A DNA stretch of 64,000 bases. Origin: Aneurinibacillus tyrosinisolvens. Its GTDB lineage: Bacteria > Bacillota > Bacilli > Aneurinibacillales > Aneurinibacillaceae. The notes under the pieces are model-generated. The model did not search any database. It had not been told where the DNA came from and worked only from the letters and a program-made list of their open reading frames with translations. The DNA lies in NCBI RefSeq assembly GCF_001015055.1, contig NZ_BBWZ01000004.1, forward strand, positions 62,001-126,000, read 5' to 3'. The position numbers and the translations under genes were made by a program. Shown piece after piece: positions 16,226-25,494 of the stretch. How positions within the stretch are numbered: the first letter of the stretch is position 1; each line of letters starts with the position of its first letter.

Positions 16226-17677
16226 ATGAGCGAGCCAATGGTTCAAATCAAAGGGGGTTCCTCGATTGAAACACGTGGTGTCGATATCATTCCGGAGAAT
16301 GAGCGGAACTCTAAGGCATCCAATGTGTTTTATGTGTTGTGCGGTTCGCAGTTTGCTTTCGGAATTATGGCTATTGGTTCACTGCCTATTGTATTCGGGC
16401 TTGGATGGTGGGCTGCTTTCTGGGCGATAACGGTAGGACTTGCGATCGGTTCGTTGGTTATTGGGCCAATCGCTATTTTATCACAAAGAACAGGTACCAA
16501 TGGAGCTCTCGCTAGTGGCGCACACTTTGGAGTTAAAGGTCGTGTTGTCGGGTCGGTTCTTAATATCGTTATAGCGATGGGATTTTATGCCTTAATGGTT
16601 TGGACTGGTGCTCAAGCCTTCGTTTCGGGGGCTCACCGGTTGTTCGGGTGGCCAGAAGGAACCGGAACTTTACTGATAGGGTGCATAGTTATTAGTGCGA
16701 TAACCGCCACAGTAGCTATCATGGGCCATAAAATCGTAGTGTTATTTGAAAAAATAGGAACCTATTTTGTTGGAGCTATTGTCATTTTATCTTTGTTTAC
16801 CTTTGCTTCACAGTTCAATGTGAGTTATGAAGGCGGTAAGTATGTGTTAGGAGGTTTTTGGCCTACATGGTTCCTCGCTATGCTCGTAGTCGCGTCGGTT
16901 CCCATCTCTTATGCACCATTCGTTGGAGATTATAGCAGATATGTTCCTAATGCCAATAGTTCGACAAAATTAGCTTGGGCAACATCACTGGGAATGTTCG
17001 TAGGCTGCTGGTTAGCTATGCTGCCCGCATCATACATGATGTCAACGGTAAAGGATTTGTCGATTCCCTTTGTTACGGGAATTATTGGCGGATCTCCTTC
17101 CTGGTGGGTTGCTCCCCTTGCACTTGCTGGAATATTTGGGAGTCTGCCAAACGGAGGTTTGTGTTTATACAGTGCCGGGCTTTCTCTAGAGACGCTAGGC
17201 TGGACGCTTAAACGGGTTACAACCACGATAATAATGGCTGCCATTGGGTTTATATTAGTGCTTATAGGTGTATTTGATGTGTCCGATATGATACATCTTA
17301 TAGATGCATTTGTCATTATCATCATCGTGGGTGTATCACCCTGGTTAGCAATCAATCTTGTCGGGCACTATTTAGTGAAAGGCCGATATGAGCCTTTAGA
17401 TTTGCACATCAGTTCACCGTCAAGCAGCTACTGGTATTCTAGTGGGTTTAACATTTCCGCGGTTGTTTCCTGGGCCATCGGACTCGTTGTAGGATTGTTG
17501 TTCACAGGTACTAGCGTATTCACGGGTCCACTCGTGCAGGTCGTTGGTGGTATAGATTTAAGTTTTACCTCATCGGCCGTTGTTGGAGCATTGTTATATT
17601 ACATTTTGAGGAAGATATTCCCATACGATCTTAAAGAGGTTAATAGTGAGATTACACAAAACGACGTAGTCCTATAG
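16226..17677 (+). CDS. NCS1-family permease (purine/cytosine permease-like), probable pyridine substrate importer
   Basis: This 12-helix membrane protein of about 483 residues resembles CodB-type nucleobase:cation symporters. The N-terminal cytoplasmic segment (GVDIIPENER) leads into helix one with the conserved CGSQFAFG pattern. Family members move flat N-heterocycles such as cytosine, allantoin, hydroxymethylpyrimidine and nicotinic-acid-like rings. At the end of the dioxygenase operon it most likely imports the hydroxypyridine or pyridine carboxylate. GGAGG at 16213-16217 fixes the ATG at 16226 rather than the in-frame ATG at 16211. A terminator follows. Confidence 0.88.
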   Translation: MSEPMVQIKGGSSIETRGVDIIPENERNSKASNVFYVLCGSQFAFGIMAIGSLPIVFGLGWWAAFWAITVGLAIGSLVIGPIAILSQRTGTNGALASGAHFGVKGRVVGSVLNIVIAMGFYALMVWTGAQAFVSGAHRLFGWPEGTGTLLIGCIVISAITATVAIMGHKIVVLFEKIGTYFVGAIVILSLFTFASQFNVSYEGGKYVLGGFWPTWFLAMLVVASVPISYAPFVGDYSRYVPNANSSTKLAWATSLGMFVGCWLAMLPASYMMSTVKDLSIPFVTGIIGGSPSWWVAPLALAGIFGSLPNGGLCLYSAGLSLETLGWTLKRVTTTIIMAAIGFILVLIGVFDVSDMIHLIDAFVIIIIVGVSPWLAINLVGHYLVKGRYEPLDLHISSPSSSYWYSSGFNISAVVSWAIGLVVGLLFTGTSVFTGPLVQVVGGIDLSFTSSAVVGALLYYILRKIFPYDLKEVNSEITQNDVVL

Positions 17678-17706
17678 AAACAGATTTTTAGAGTTTAACA
17701 ATACGA

Positions 17707-17735
17707 CCCCAATAGAGTAAACTGTTGGGGTTTTT
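17707..17735 (+). terminator. Rho-independent terminator of the dioxygenase-permease operon
   Basis: CCCCAA (17707-17712) pairs with TTGGGG (17725-17730), followed by TTTTTGTTTTT. Confidence 0.85.
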
Positions 17736-17821
17736 GTTTTTAGTTAATTTTCCGTAATCAGATTCATCAAACGTAATTATTTTTTCTAGAGCAAGTTTTA
17801 CATTTGTAACGGTGCTATATT

Positions 17822-18095
17822 ATGTTAAAGCAAAAAAATCAATACCACCCAAAAATTAACGCTTTTTTGACAGTGGCCCCATTGCTCAATGATTTATTTT
17901 CAGATGATATTCTCATTAGTATTGCTGATATTCTAAACAAAGCCACTAGACGTTTCTATATCAACAATAAGCGAGGAAACAGAAAACCAATCAGCCATTA
18001 CAGAGGAGTTATCAGCAACTATGCAGGAAATCGGTGGAAACGCGAACTTACTTACCAGCCTGGCTAAGAAAACATTAGAAGGAGAAACAAAATAA
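17822..18095 (+). pseudogene. remnant of a PAS/methyl-accepting chemotaxis-type protein
   Basis: The first frame encodes APLLNDLFSDDILISIAD, typical of the sensor start of Bacillales chemoreceptor-like proteins. Another frame then encodes SAITEELSATMQEIGG and a short lysine-rich end with a stop at 18093-18095. Most of the protein is missing between the two and the frames do not join, so this is a deleted and frameshifted relic. It shows the junction between the pyridine block and the next genes has been rearranged. Confidence 0.7.
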
Positions 18096-18146
18096 AAGCC
18101 ATTTCAGGATACAATAACAGTAACTTTACTAAGGAAGGTGAGTCAT

Positions 18147-18767
18147 ATGATAAGCATTCGTCCAGAAGAACTGCCTGCTAAAGACAATTACAAACTATTA
18201 ACCGGAACAATTATCCCCCGTCCGATAGCTTTTGTTACCACGCTTTCTACTGTCAATCGAGTCGTCAATGCAGCTCCATTTAGTTATTTCAATATCATCA
18301 GCAGTGCTCCCCCTCGCCTATCTATTGCAGTACAGCGAGCAAATGGCAACATGAAGGATACCGCTCGGAATGCAGTAGAACGAGGAGAATTTGTTGTGCA
18401 TGTAAGTAATGAAGATACAGTAGAAGAGATTAACAAAACAGCTGCTTCCTTAAATCCGGATGAAAGCGAACTTGATTTGACGCAACTGCATACAATTGAT
18501 AGCTTACATATTTCTGTGCCTGGTATTAAAGAGGCACCGATTCGTTTTGAGTGTAAGCTTGAAAAACACATTACACTTGATGGGGAAGACGGTAAGATTG
18601 TTACCGACTTATTAATTGGCCGGATTCTTTGTTACCATATAGCTGACGATTTATACGATCAAAATAAAGGGTACATTCTTGCAGACAAAGTAAAGCCTGT
18701 AAGCCGTTTGGCTGGAAATAACTACGCTAAGCTTGGCGAGCAGTTTTCAATTAAACGTCCCACCTAA
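18147..18767 (+). CDS. flavin reductase family protein (flavoredoxin/DIM6-NTAB type)
   Basis: An FMN-binding split-barrel protein of about 206 residues. Conserved pieces are GTIIPRPIAFVTT, NAAPFSYFN and SIAVQR, the usual flavin-binding and substrate loops. It probably reduces flavin with NAD(P)H or acts as a flavin-binding oxidoreductase. It is intact and sits 470 bases after the pyridine operon, so it could supply FADH2 to the HpaB-type oxygenases if the frameshifted reductase at 8925 is really dead. A GTG at 18138 is in frame, but AAGGAAGG at 18131-18138 favours the ATG at 18147. Confidence 0.85.
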   Translation: MISIRPEELPAKDNYKLLTGTIIPRPIAFVTTLSTVNRVVNAAPFSYFNIISSAPPRLSIAVQRANGNMKDTARNAVERGEFVVHVSNEDTVEEINKTAASLNPDESELDLTQLHTIDSLHISVPGIKEAPIRFECKLEKHITLDGEDGKIVTDLLIGRILCYHIADDLYDQNKGYILADKVKPVSRLAGNNYAKLGEQFSIKRPT

Positions 18768-18792
18768 ATCATAATAACCCTGGATAATTTGA

Positions 18793-18833
18793 AAAAAGAC
18801 AACCCAGCTGTCACCCAGCAGGGTTGTCTTTTT
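18793..18833 (+). terminator. Rho-independent terminator after the flavin reductase gene
   Basis: AAAAAGACAACCC pairs perfectly with GGGTTGTCTTTTT (13 bases) around a 15-base loop. Confidence 0.9.
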
Positions 18834-18862
18834 CAATAATGTAATCCATACTTCGATGAAAC

Positions 18863-18890
18863 TTGAATCATTTATTGTCTAAAATATAAA
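18863..18890 (+). promoter_or_regulatory. candidate sigma-A promoter of the MFS exporter gene
   Basis: TTGAAT at 18863-18868 and TATAAA at 18885-18890 with a 16-base spacer lie about 50 bases upstream of the MFS start. Confidence 0.5.
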
Positions 18891-18938
18891 TGTGGCTGTA
18901 GAGCTAGAAATATTTTATAAAAGGAGCGGTAAATAAAA

Positions 18939-20135
18939 ATGAAGAATAAGAGGTTTTCATTTTGGCTGGTTGGATATTCTATTTTAACGCTAATGATAGG
19001 GACAAATATTCCTTCCCCACTTTATGGTATCTACAAGGAAACCATGGGTTTTTCTTCCCTGATTTTAACTCTGATATTTGCTACCTATGCAATTGTACTT
19101 ATCCCATCCCTGGCGCTGTTTGGCAAACTTTCGGATCGGTTTGGCCGAAAGAAAGTCATCTGGTTTGGCGTCATGATGTCGATAATCGGTTCCGTGGCCT
19201 TTGCATGGGCCAACACGATCGAAGGGCTCTTTTTAGCCAGAGGATTCCAAGGGTTAGCCGTAGGGACTTTGAGCGGAGCTGCGACGGCTGCTTTAATGGA
19301 ATTGAATCCATATGAGGATAAAAAGATAGCAGCTCTTGTCGCGTCTGTAACAACAGCCGGTGGAACGGCTCTCGGACCGCTTATCGGCGGACTCATTGCC
19401 CAATATACTTCAAATCCATTCACAATTCCTTATGTCCTTCACTTAATTTTAGCCGTTCCTAGTATCCTTGGAATTTTGTTTATGGAAGAAACGGTTCACC
19501 AGTCTAAGCAGCAGGCCGTTGAGACAGCAAGCCGCTTGCCGAAAAATAGCAGTGGGCCTTTTTTGGCAAGTGCCGGCACGGCTTTTATCTCATGGGCAGT
19601 CACCGCACTGTTCATGTCTATCATTCCTACGTACATATCTACTTTGCTGAACATAGACAATTTAGGATTGCTAGGTGGATTTGTATTTTTGATGCTTGGT
19701 TCATCGGTTGGCGCTCAATTTATGCTGCGAAGACTCCGCTACGATGTTTCCATAAAAAGTGGATTACTCATATTGGCTGCTGGTTTGATTGGCATCTCAC
19801 TGGCTGTCCCCTTTCAATCTGCAGCCCTGTTAATCATCGGGATTTTGGCTGTGGGGATTGGCCAAGGATTATCCTTTAAGGGGAGCATGGAGCAAGTTAA
19901 CCATATTGCCCCGGCTCATCAACGGGGTGCCGTCGTATCCAAACTATATATTGTCATCTATTTAGGAGTCGGGCTGCCGATTATTGGCGTAGGTACTTTA
20001 GCTACATTACTTGGTTTATACTACTCCATTTTGTGCTTTACTTCTATTATCACTTTTCTATCATTTATTATGGTTTTTTATCTATACGATAAATTGTGCT
20101 TGAACTTATCTCATGAGTTGCACAAAGCAGTTTAA
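18939..20135 (+). CDS. MFS transporter, DHA1-like drug efflux type
   Basis: This 398-residue carrier has about 12 membrane helices. The loop after helix two carries the MFS signature GKLSDRFGRKKV, and helix five the antiporter-like motif AGGTALGPLIGG. These features fit proton-driven export of small hydrophobic compounds. An ArsR-type regulator gene follows in the same direction after about 100 bases, and the pair probably forms a self-controlled efflux unit. The substrate cannot be told from sequence; a toxic aromatic from the adjacent pathway is possible. Confidence 0.85.
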   Translation: MKNKRFSFWLVGYSILTLMIGTNIPSPLYGIYKETMGFSSLILTLIFATYAIVLIPSLALFGKLSDRFGRKKVIWFGVMMSIIGSVAFAWANTIEGLFLARGFQGLAVGTLSGAATAALMELNPYEDKKIAALVASVTTAGGTALGPLIGGLIAQYTSNPFTIPYVLHLILAVPSILGILFMEETVHQSKQQAVETASRLPKNSSGPFLASAGTAFISWAVTALFMSIIPTYISTLLNIDNLGLLGGFVFLMLGSSVGAQFMLRRLRYDVSIKSGLLILAAGLIGISLAVPFQSAALLIIGILAVGIGQGLSFKGSMEQVNHIAPAHQRGAVVSKLYIVIYLGVGLPIIGVGTLATLLGLYYSILCFTSIITFLSFIMVFYLYDKLCLNLSHELHKAV

Positions 20136-20233
20136 ATGGCAACAGTAAATATTGATGTCATAGAAGGGAAATACAATATAATAGGAGAGAAAGAAAACGA
20201 TTACCAATTTAAAAGAAAATGGAGCGATTTATT

Positions 20234-20934
20234 TTGGGAAACAACAATAATCTTGCCGAAGTAGCCTCTATAATAGCTGATTCTTCTAGAGCATCAATCC
20301 TTGTATCCCTACTGGACGGAAGAATGCATCCGGCATCCGAACTCGCTTACATGGCCGGAATTAAACCTCAAACAGCGAGTTTTCATCTTGCGAAAATGGT
20401 TGAAAATAACATGGTAACTGCACAGAAACAGGGACGTCATCGCTATTACCAATTAAATCCTGACGCTGCTGGAATACTAGAAACTCTTCTAAATATTTCA
20501 CCCCCCGTTCAAATTAAATCTTTGAAGCAATCGATTCAGGTTAAACAAGTAAAGCAGGCAAGAACTTGCTACGACCATTTTGCCGGTGAATTTGGAGTAG
20601 CTTTGACCGAGTGTATGCTTGAACAGAATTTCATCATAGATGAGGATGAAGAATTTAAATTAACGGTGAAAGGTACTGCCTTTTTTCAGCACTTCGGTAT
20701 AGATCTGGACAGTCTGCAGAAAAAAAGAAGGGCTTTTTCAAGAAAGTGTTTAGATTGGAGTGAAAGGAAGTTTCATTTGGCAGGTGCTCTGGGGCAAGCC
20801 TGGTTCTCAAGTTTGAAGAGCTTCATTGGACGGAAGGGGTGAAGGGAAGCCGGGCCATCCTGGTTACGGATAAGGGGAAAACAGGGCTTAAGGAATACTT
20901 TCATTTAACCTATTCAAATGATAGGGATTCGTAA
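20234..20934 (+). pseudogene. ArsR-family HTH regulator, frameshifted near its C-terminus
   Basis: The N-terminal winged helix is clear (SRASILVSLLDGR, ELAYMAGIKPQTASFHLAKM, then a QGRHRYYQL wing), followed by the usual C-terminal domain. The frame ends early at 20842 after SSLKSFIGRKG. One frame over, from about 20800, the normal family ending continues (VLKFEELHWTEGVKGSRAI, then VTDKGK) to a stop at 20934. A missing base in GCCTGG near 20798-20801 explains the break. The start is probably TTG 20234, with GGAG at 20221; an in-frame ATG lies at 20219. It likely regulates the MFS gene upstream. Real lesion or sequencing error cannot be separated here. Confidence 0.8.
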
Positions 20935-21224
20935 GTATTCATTCAAACGGGTACAAAGAGAAAGTGGGGATACTGCGAATTGAGATTTATTATTTTCAGA
21001 CAAAAAATGTAAGACTCTTATGAGGCAGCAGAACAGTTAATTTAAGGGGAAATCAACTCCATGAACTGCGTTGAATTGGGCGTTTGTTTCCCTAGCTTAT
21101 TGAAAAAGGCGATATCCAAAAAAATAAAAAATTACTATTCGTTGTTGCAAGAGGAAGGAGAATCCTCAAAATAAAATTTAAAGTAACTTTATTAGATAAA
21201 GACAGCGTAGTCAAACTGAACATA
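20935..21224. other. non-coding or decayed stretch
   Basis: No gene was recognised. Short open stretches (for example a frame with SLLKKAISKKIKNYYS near 21095) show no family resemblance and no ribosome binding site. It may be decayed sequence between the efflux unit and the ROK block. Confidence 0.4.
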
Positions 21225-21266
21225 AAAACGCAGCATGCCTCATAACGAGGAGGGCTGCGTTTTTTG
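21225..21266 (+). terminator. Rho-independent terminator with AACGCAGC/GCTGCGTT stem
   Basis: AAAACGCAGC (21225-21234) pairs with GCTGCGTTTT (21254-21263) and runs into Ts. A terminator with the same stem core closes the catabolic block at 32656-32691, so the ROK block is bracketed by two related terminators. Confidence 0.8.
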
Positions 21267-21369
21267 ATTATTACTTTACGCTAGTTTCATTGCGAAATTT
21301 CAGTTTTAATAAGCCATATATAAAGAGTTATTAAAATACTTGCTATACTTATTCTTTACGGTTGTCATA

Positions 21370-21393
21370 CTTTTTATAATTGACTATAAAAAG
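21370..21393. promoter_or_regulatory. perfect inverted repeat, candidate ROK regulator operator
   Basis: CTTTTTATA (21370-21378), spacer ATTGAC, TATAAAAAG (21385-21393). The 9-base arms are perfect. The element overlaps a possible -35 TTGACT at 21380-21385 about 80 bases upstream of the ROK gene. AT-rich palindromes of this kind are typical for NagC/XylR-type regulators. Confidence 0.5.
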
Positions 21394-21473
21394 TTAATAT
21401 TCTAAATTATATGTAAATAAGGCGAGAGAAAAGGAATTGCTTTTTGGTAGGTTGCTGAAAGGAGAGAATGCTT

Positions 21474-22691
21474 GTGAATATGCCCCGCGTAACTACAGAA
21501 GTGTTACAGGCAATTCGACGGAGTAAAAAGCCAAGTTCCAAAGCAGACATTGTGCGGTCAACAGGGTTTAGTTTAGTAACCGTAACAGAACATGTCGAAA
21601 CGCTGGTTAGAAGTAATTTGGTAATTGAAGTAGATATGGGACCTTCAACTGGTGGTAGAAGACCAAGGCTTTTATCCTTCAACGCTGAAGCAGGATATAT
21701 TGTTGCCGTTGACCTAGAGACAACTCATGTACAGGTCGGAATTGTAGACTTGAACTGCAGTATTCTCGCATCGAAAGCTAGTGATATAGATGTTGCATCA
21801 GGCCCCAAAGCAGTACTTGAACATATCAAAGAAATGGTCTTTTGTTTACTTAAGGAAAATGAGATTGAGACTTCCCTAATCAAGGGAATAGGAATGGGCG
21901 TACCGGGGCCAGTAGAATATAGTACTGGTCTACCTGCCTCCCTTCCTATCATGCCAGGGTGGGATCGTTATCCCATTCGTCAATTTTTCGCTCAACATTT
22001 TCAGTGCCCATGTTATATAGACAATAATGTCTACACAATGGCACTGGGGGAGCGCACTGTTGAGTTAGCTTCTGAGATTGATAACTTAGTCTTCCTGAAA
22101 ATTGGTAACGGAATTGGAGCAGGAATTATATGTAATGGGCAAATTTATCGTGGTTCCGCAGAGTGTGCGGGGGACGTTGGACATATAAATATCGGCCACG
22201 ATGTTCTCTGTTATTGCGGCAATCGAGGGTGCCTGGAAGCCATTGCGGGCGGAAGAGCGATGGTTAGGAGGGCAGAGCAAATCGCTAGGGACGGTCAAAG
22301 TAAAATACTTGCGGAAATATTGCTGGTTAAAGGGAAGTTAACCTCAGGGGATGTTAAACGTGCAGTACTGGAATCGGATCCGGTGGTAGTCGAAATGGTC
22401 CGTGAATGCGGTGTTTTAATTGGCAATGTATTAGCGAACCTTATCAACTTTTTTAACCCCTCTTTAGTTTGTATTGGGGGTGGGTTTTCTCAAATAGGTG
22501 ATTTGCTTTTGGCATCTATAAGGCAGGCTATATATCATCGCTCATTGCCACTGGCTACACGTAACCTATTGATACAACAGTCTTCATTGGGGGAAAAAGC
22601 TGGTGTTATCGGTGCAGCTGTTCTAACTGTTGATGAAATAATCAACGATTCACTCAAAAAAACAGCAAGTGGAATATTTTCTTTTTATTAA
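21474..22691 (+). CDS. ROK-family transcriptional regulator (NagC/XylR type)
   Basis: This sugar-responsive repressor has an N-terminal winged helix (about 1-70; SSKADIVRSTGFSLVTVTEH). A ROK sugar-kinase-like domain follows with the zinc motif CYCGNRGCLEAIAGG and the AVDLETTHVQVGI and GMGVPGPV segments. Kinase-like ROK repressors bind a free sugar or sugar phosphate and leave the DNA. It lies upstream of, and in the same direction as, a ribose-type ABC importer and sugar oxidation genes, which are its probable targets. AGGAG at 21460-21464 fits GTG 21474 best; an in-frame ATG at 21468 is only three bases from it. Confidence 0.9.
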   Translation: MNMPRVTTEVLQAIRRSKKPSSKADIVRSTGFSLVTVTEHVETLVRSNLVIEVDMGPSTGGRRPRLLSFNAEAGYIVAVDLETTHVQVGIVDLNCSILASKASDIDVASGPKAVLEHIKEMVFCLLKENEIETSLIKGIGMGVPGPVEYSTGLPASLPIMPGWDRYPIRQFFAQHFQCPCYIDNNVYTMALGERTVELASEIDNLVFLKIGNGIGAGIICNGQIYRGSAECAGDVGHINIGHDVLCYCGNRGCLEAIAGGRAMVRRAEQIARDGQSKILAEILLVKGKLTSGDVKRAVLESDPVVVEMVRECGVLIGNVLANLINFFNPSLVCIGGGFSQIGDLLLASIRQAIYHRSLPLATRNLLIQQSSLGEKAGVIGAAVLTVDEIINDSLKKTASGIFSFY

Positions 22692-22764
22692 ACGATGGGG
22701 GCGAATTTCTTCTGTGCATGGAATTTACTTAAAAACTTTAGTGAAAGCGACTGGTTGATTAAAT

Positions 22765-22778
22765 CGTAAGCGATTACA
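22765..22778 (+). promoter_or_regulatory. candidate CcpA catabolite-response element (cre)
   Basis: CGTAAGCGATTACA matches 13 of 14 positions of the cre consensus TGWAANCGNTNWCA. It lies about 50 bases upstream of the ABC importer start. Catabolite repression of an alternative sugar importer is the expected arrangement in Bacillales. Confidence 0.65.
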
Positions 22779-22824
22779 TTCGAATGCATAAGATTATTTG
22801 AAAAAATAAAGGTGGTTGGTTTGT

Positions 22825-24378
22825 ATGGAAAATTCCACTATAAACATAGATGATTTTACCATTTCCAATGAAAGAGCCTTCGTTCCTCCCCTTCTTGAGA
22901 TGCGCAATATATCAAAAAGTTATTCCGGGGTTAAAGTGCTAAATAATATCAACTTGAAGATTAATGCCGGTGAGGTATTAACCCTTGTGGGAGAGAATGG
23001 AGCAGGAAAGTCGACGCTAATAAAGACGCTCGCCGGGGTAATCCAGGCCGACTCAGGAGAAATTCTAATTGATGGAAAACCGGTTAAGTTTAATACCCCA
23101 CTGGATGCCGAGCAACATGAAATCATAACGGTGTATCAGGAGTTTAATTTATTTCCTCATCTATCGATAGCGGAGAACCTTTTCTTCAATCGTTATATTA
23201 AAACAAGGGGAATGATTGAGTGGGGAGCTTTACGAAAGGAAGCTAACAAATTTCTAAATGAACTTGGTCTCTATTTACCAGTTGAAAAGCCGGTTTCCAC
23301 CCTCAGTATAGCCGAGAAACAGATGCTTGAAATTGCAAAGGCTTTCCATCAAAAGGCACGAGTGATGATACTCGATGAACCAACAGCAGTTCTTGGTGGG
23401 GAGGATGTAGAGCGGCTCTTAAAAATTGTTCGTATGTTACGAAATCGTGGCGTTGCTATAATTTTCATTTCACACAGACTGAATGAGATATTTGGATTGG
23501 CAGATCGATACGTAGTGTTAAAAGATGGAGAACAGACCGGCCAAGGCCTCATTAGTGAGACGAATCCTGATGATTTAGTATCGAAGATGGTAGGACGAGA
23601 AATTCGCAGTACTCCGACTGAGGCTTTAAGTCGAGAGCGGAGCGAAGAATTGCTTCGTGTTGAAGGGCTTTCGAGAGCGGGGATTCTTAACAATATAAAT
23701 TTTACTCTTTACAAAGGGGAAATCCTCGGAATTGCCGGTCTTAGAGGTGCAGGCAGAACCGAATTAGCCCGGGCAATATTTGGAGCGGATCCAATCGATT
23801 CAGGTGCAATTTTTATTAAGGGTCAGAAAGTCAAAATAGATTCCCCAAAAACCGCTGTGAAGATGGGGATTGGTTTGGTTCCAGAGGATAGAGGGGGACA
23901 GGGGCTATTTAAAAATCTCTCAGCATTACAAAATATATCAATGGTCAAAATGGCGTGCTCAAAAATAAATTGGATTTATTCCAGAAGGGAGAGAAATACT
24001 GCAGAAGATTACGTACGAGAACTCAAGATAAAAGTTCCGTATTTAGAGGCGCTTGTTGGGGGGCTGTCTGGAGGCAATCAGCAAAAAATAGTGCTGGCTA
24101 AATGGTTAGAAGCAGGAGTTTTTGTTCTTCTTCTTGATGAACCGACAAGGGGAATCGATGTTGGGAGTAAAGCACAAATATATGAAGTAATCCGGAATCT
24201 TTGCAAAAGTGGATTAAGTATTATTGTCATATCGTCAGAATTACCTGAGATTTTAGAAATATGTAACCGCATTCTTGTTATGCACAAAGGACAGATTGCC
24301 GGAGAATTGGAACGAGAGCATGCCACGGAAGAAGCCATAATGAAATATGCTGTAGGAGGGACATCCCATGAGGAGTGA
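22825..24378 (+). CDS. sugar ABC transporter ATP-binding protein, two-domain (RbsA/MglA-like)
   Basis: Two fused ABC ATPase domains power a CUT2-family monosaccharide importer. Domain one has Walker A GENGAGKST, a variant signature LSIAEKQM and Walker B VMILDEPTAVL. Domain two has the degenerate Walker A GLRGAGRTE usual for this family, signature LSGGNQQK and LLLDEPTRGID. The length of 517 residues is normal. The ribosome binding site AAAGGTGG fixes the ATG at 22825; an upstream TTG at 22816 lies inside it. The gene overlaps the permease gene by 11 bases, and the binding-protein gene follows. Confidence 0.93.
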   Translation: MENSTINIDDFTISNERAFVPPLLEMRNISKSYSGVKVLNNINLKINAGEVLTLVGENGAGKSTLIKTLAGVIQADSGEILIDGKPVKFNTPLDAEQHEIITVYQEFNLFPHLSIAENLFFNRYIKTRGMIEWGALRKEANKFLNELGLYLPVEKPVSTLSIAEKQMLEIAKAFHQKARVMILDEPTAVLGGEDVERLLKIVRMLRNRGVAIIFISHRLNEIFGLADRYVVLKDGEQTGQGLISETNPDDLVSKMVGREIRSTPTEALSRERSEELLRVEGLSRAGILNNINFTLYKGEILGIAGLRGAGRTELARAIFGADPIDSGAIFIKGQKVKIDSPKTAVKMGIGLVPEDRGGQGLFKNLSALQNISMVKMACSKINWIYSRRERNTAEDYVRELKIKVPYLEALVGGLSGGNQQKIVLAKWLEAGVFVLLLDEPTRGIDVGSKAQIYEVIRNLCKSGLSIIVISSELPEILEICNRILVMHKGQIAGELEREHATEEAIMKYAVGGTSHEE

Positions 24379-25411
24379 GGATTCTTTGTTAATTAGTAAC
24401 GAGGGTGCCATAGCCGCTGAGAGTGCGGGAACAGTTCGGTCTAACGGATCATTACTTCATGCCCTTCGTACTTATCGAGTGACAATTTCGCTTTTTATCG
24501 CCATGTTAATACTTACTGCTATTCTAGCACCCGAATTCTTTAACTTACAAAACGTTATCAATGTTATGAGGCAGGCTTCGATAGTTGGGATGGTAGCTAT
24601 AGGAATGACATTTGTTATTTTAACCGGGGGTATTGACCTGTCGGTAGGGGCTATCCTTGCAGTGGTTGGAGTGGCTTTTGCCTTAATGTTAAAGCTAGGT
24701 TTTTTAGTTCCTGTGGCTATCATAATTTCACTGCTAATAGGTATTGTGATTGGGATAATCAATGGTATTGGTGCTACTTTCTTCGGAATTCAGCCTTTTA
24801 TCATGACTCTTGCAACAATGGCTGTAGGAAATGGGGTTGCTTTACTGCTATCTAATGGCACACCTCAGGATTTTAGTATAAATAGTGGGATTATAGAGCT
24901 ATTAGGCAATGGAGGAGTAGGGATTATTCCAGGCCCAGTCATCCTGTTTCTGATAAGCGCTGCAATTGCCTGGATGGTATTACGGTATGTACCTTTTGGC
25001 AGATTTGTTTATGGGGTTGGTGGCAGCTTGGAGACCGCACATCTTTCAGGTGTCAGAACAACGCGTGTGCTGCTTACAGTTTACGCTATTAGTGGTTTGT
25101 GTGCTGCCGCTGGGGGTTTAATGACTACCGCTAGATTATACGTTGGTCACCCGACTGCTGGCAGTTCTATCATGCTTGATAGTATTGCAGCAGTTGTTAT
25201 TGGGGGAACAAGTCTAATGGGAGGCCGAGGTGGTATTGGTGGAACAATCGCGGGGGCCCTGTTATTGGCTATGGTTGCAAATCTTCTAAACTTGATGGGA
25301 GTATCTCCTTTCAACCAGCAGATAGCGAAAGGATTAATCATTGTGGCTGCAGTCTTGTTCACGACGGCGGGTCTAAAACAGCGTATCAAACAACAGTGGA
25401 CAGGATTATAA
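24368..25411 (+). CDS. sugar ABC transporter permease (RbsC-like)
   Basis: This integral membrane subunit of 347 residues has about ten helices. The family signature GGIDLSVGA and the later GGTSLMGGRGG are present. The N-terminal 35 residues are a cytoplasmic tail. It pairs with the preceding ATPase and the following binding protein. Its start lies inside the 3' end of the ATPase gene, so translation is coupled. CUT2 permeases of this kind carry ribose, xylose, inositol, galactose or similar monosaccharides. Confidence 0.92.
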   Translation: MRSEDSLLISNEGAIAAESAGTVRSNGSLLHALRTYRVTISLFIAMLILTAILAPEFFNLQNVINVMRQASIVGMVAIGMTFVILTGGIDLSVGAILAVVGVAFALMLKLGFLVPVAIIISLLIGIVIGIINGIGATFFGIQPFIMTLATMAVGNGVALLLSNGTPQDFSINSGIIELLGNGGVGIIPGPVILFLISAAIAWMVLRYVPFGRFVYGVGGSLETAHLSGVRTTRVLLTVYAISGLCAAAGGLMTTARLYVGHPTAGSSIMLDSIAAVVIGGTSLMGGRGGIGGTIAGALLLAMVANLLNLMGVSPFNQQIAKGLIIVAAVLFTTAGLKQRIKQQWTGL

Positions 25412-25494
25412 TAGCAAATAAATTTTAACGAGGAAGGGGGACAGTGTCTGGAATAGGAAACGATTTCATATTTTTTGAGGGGGAATCAGGGACT

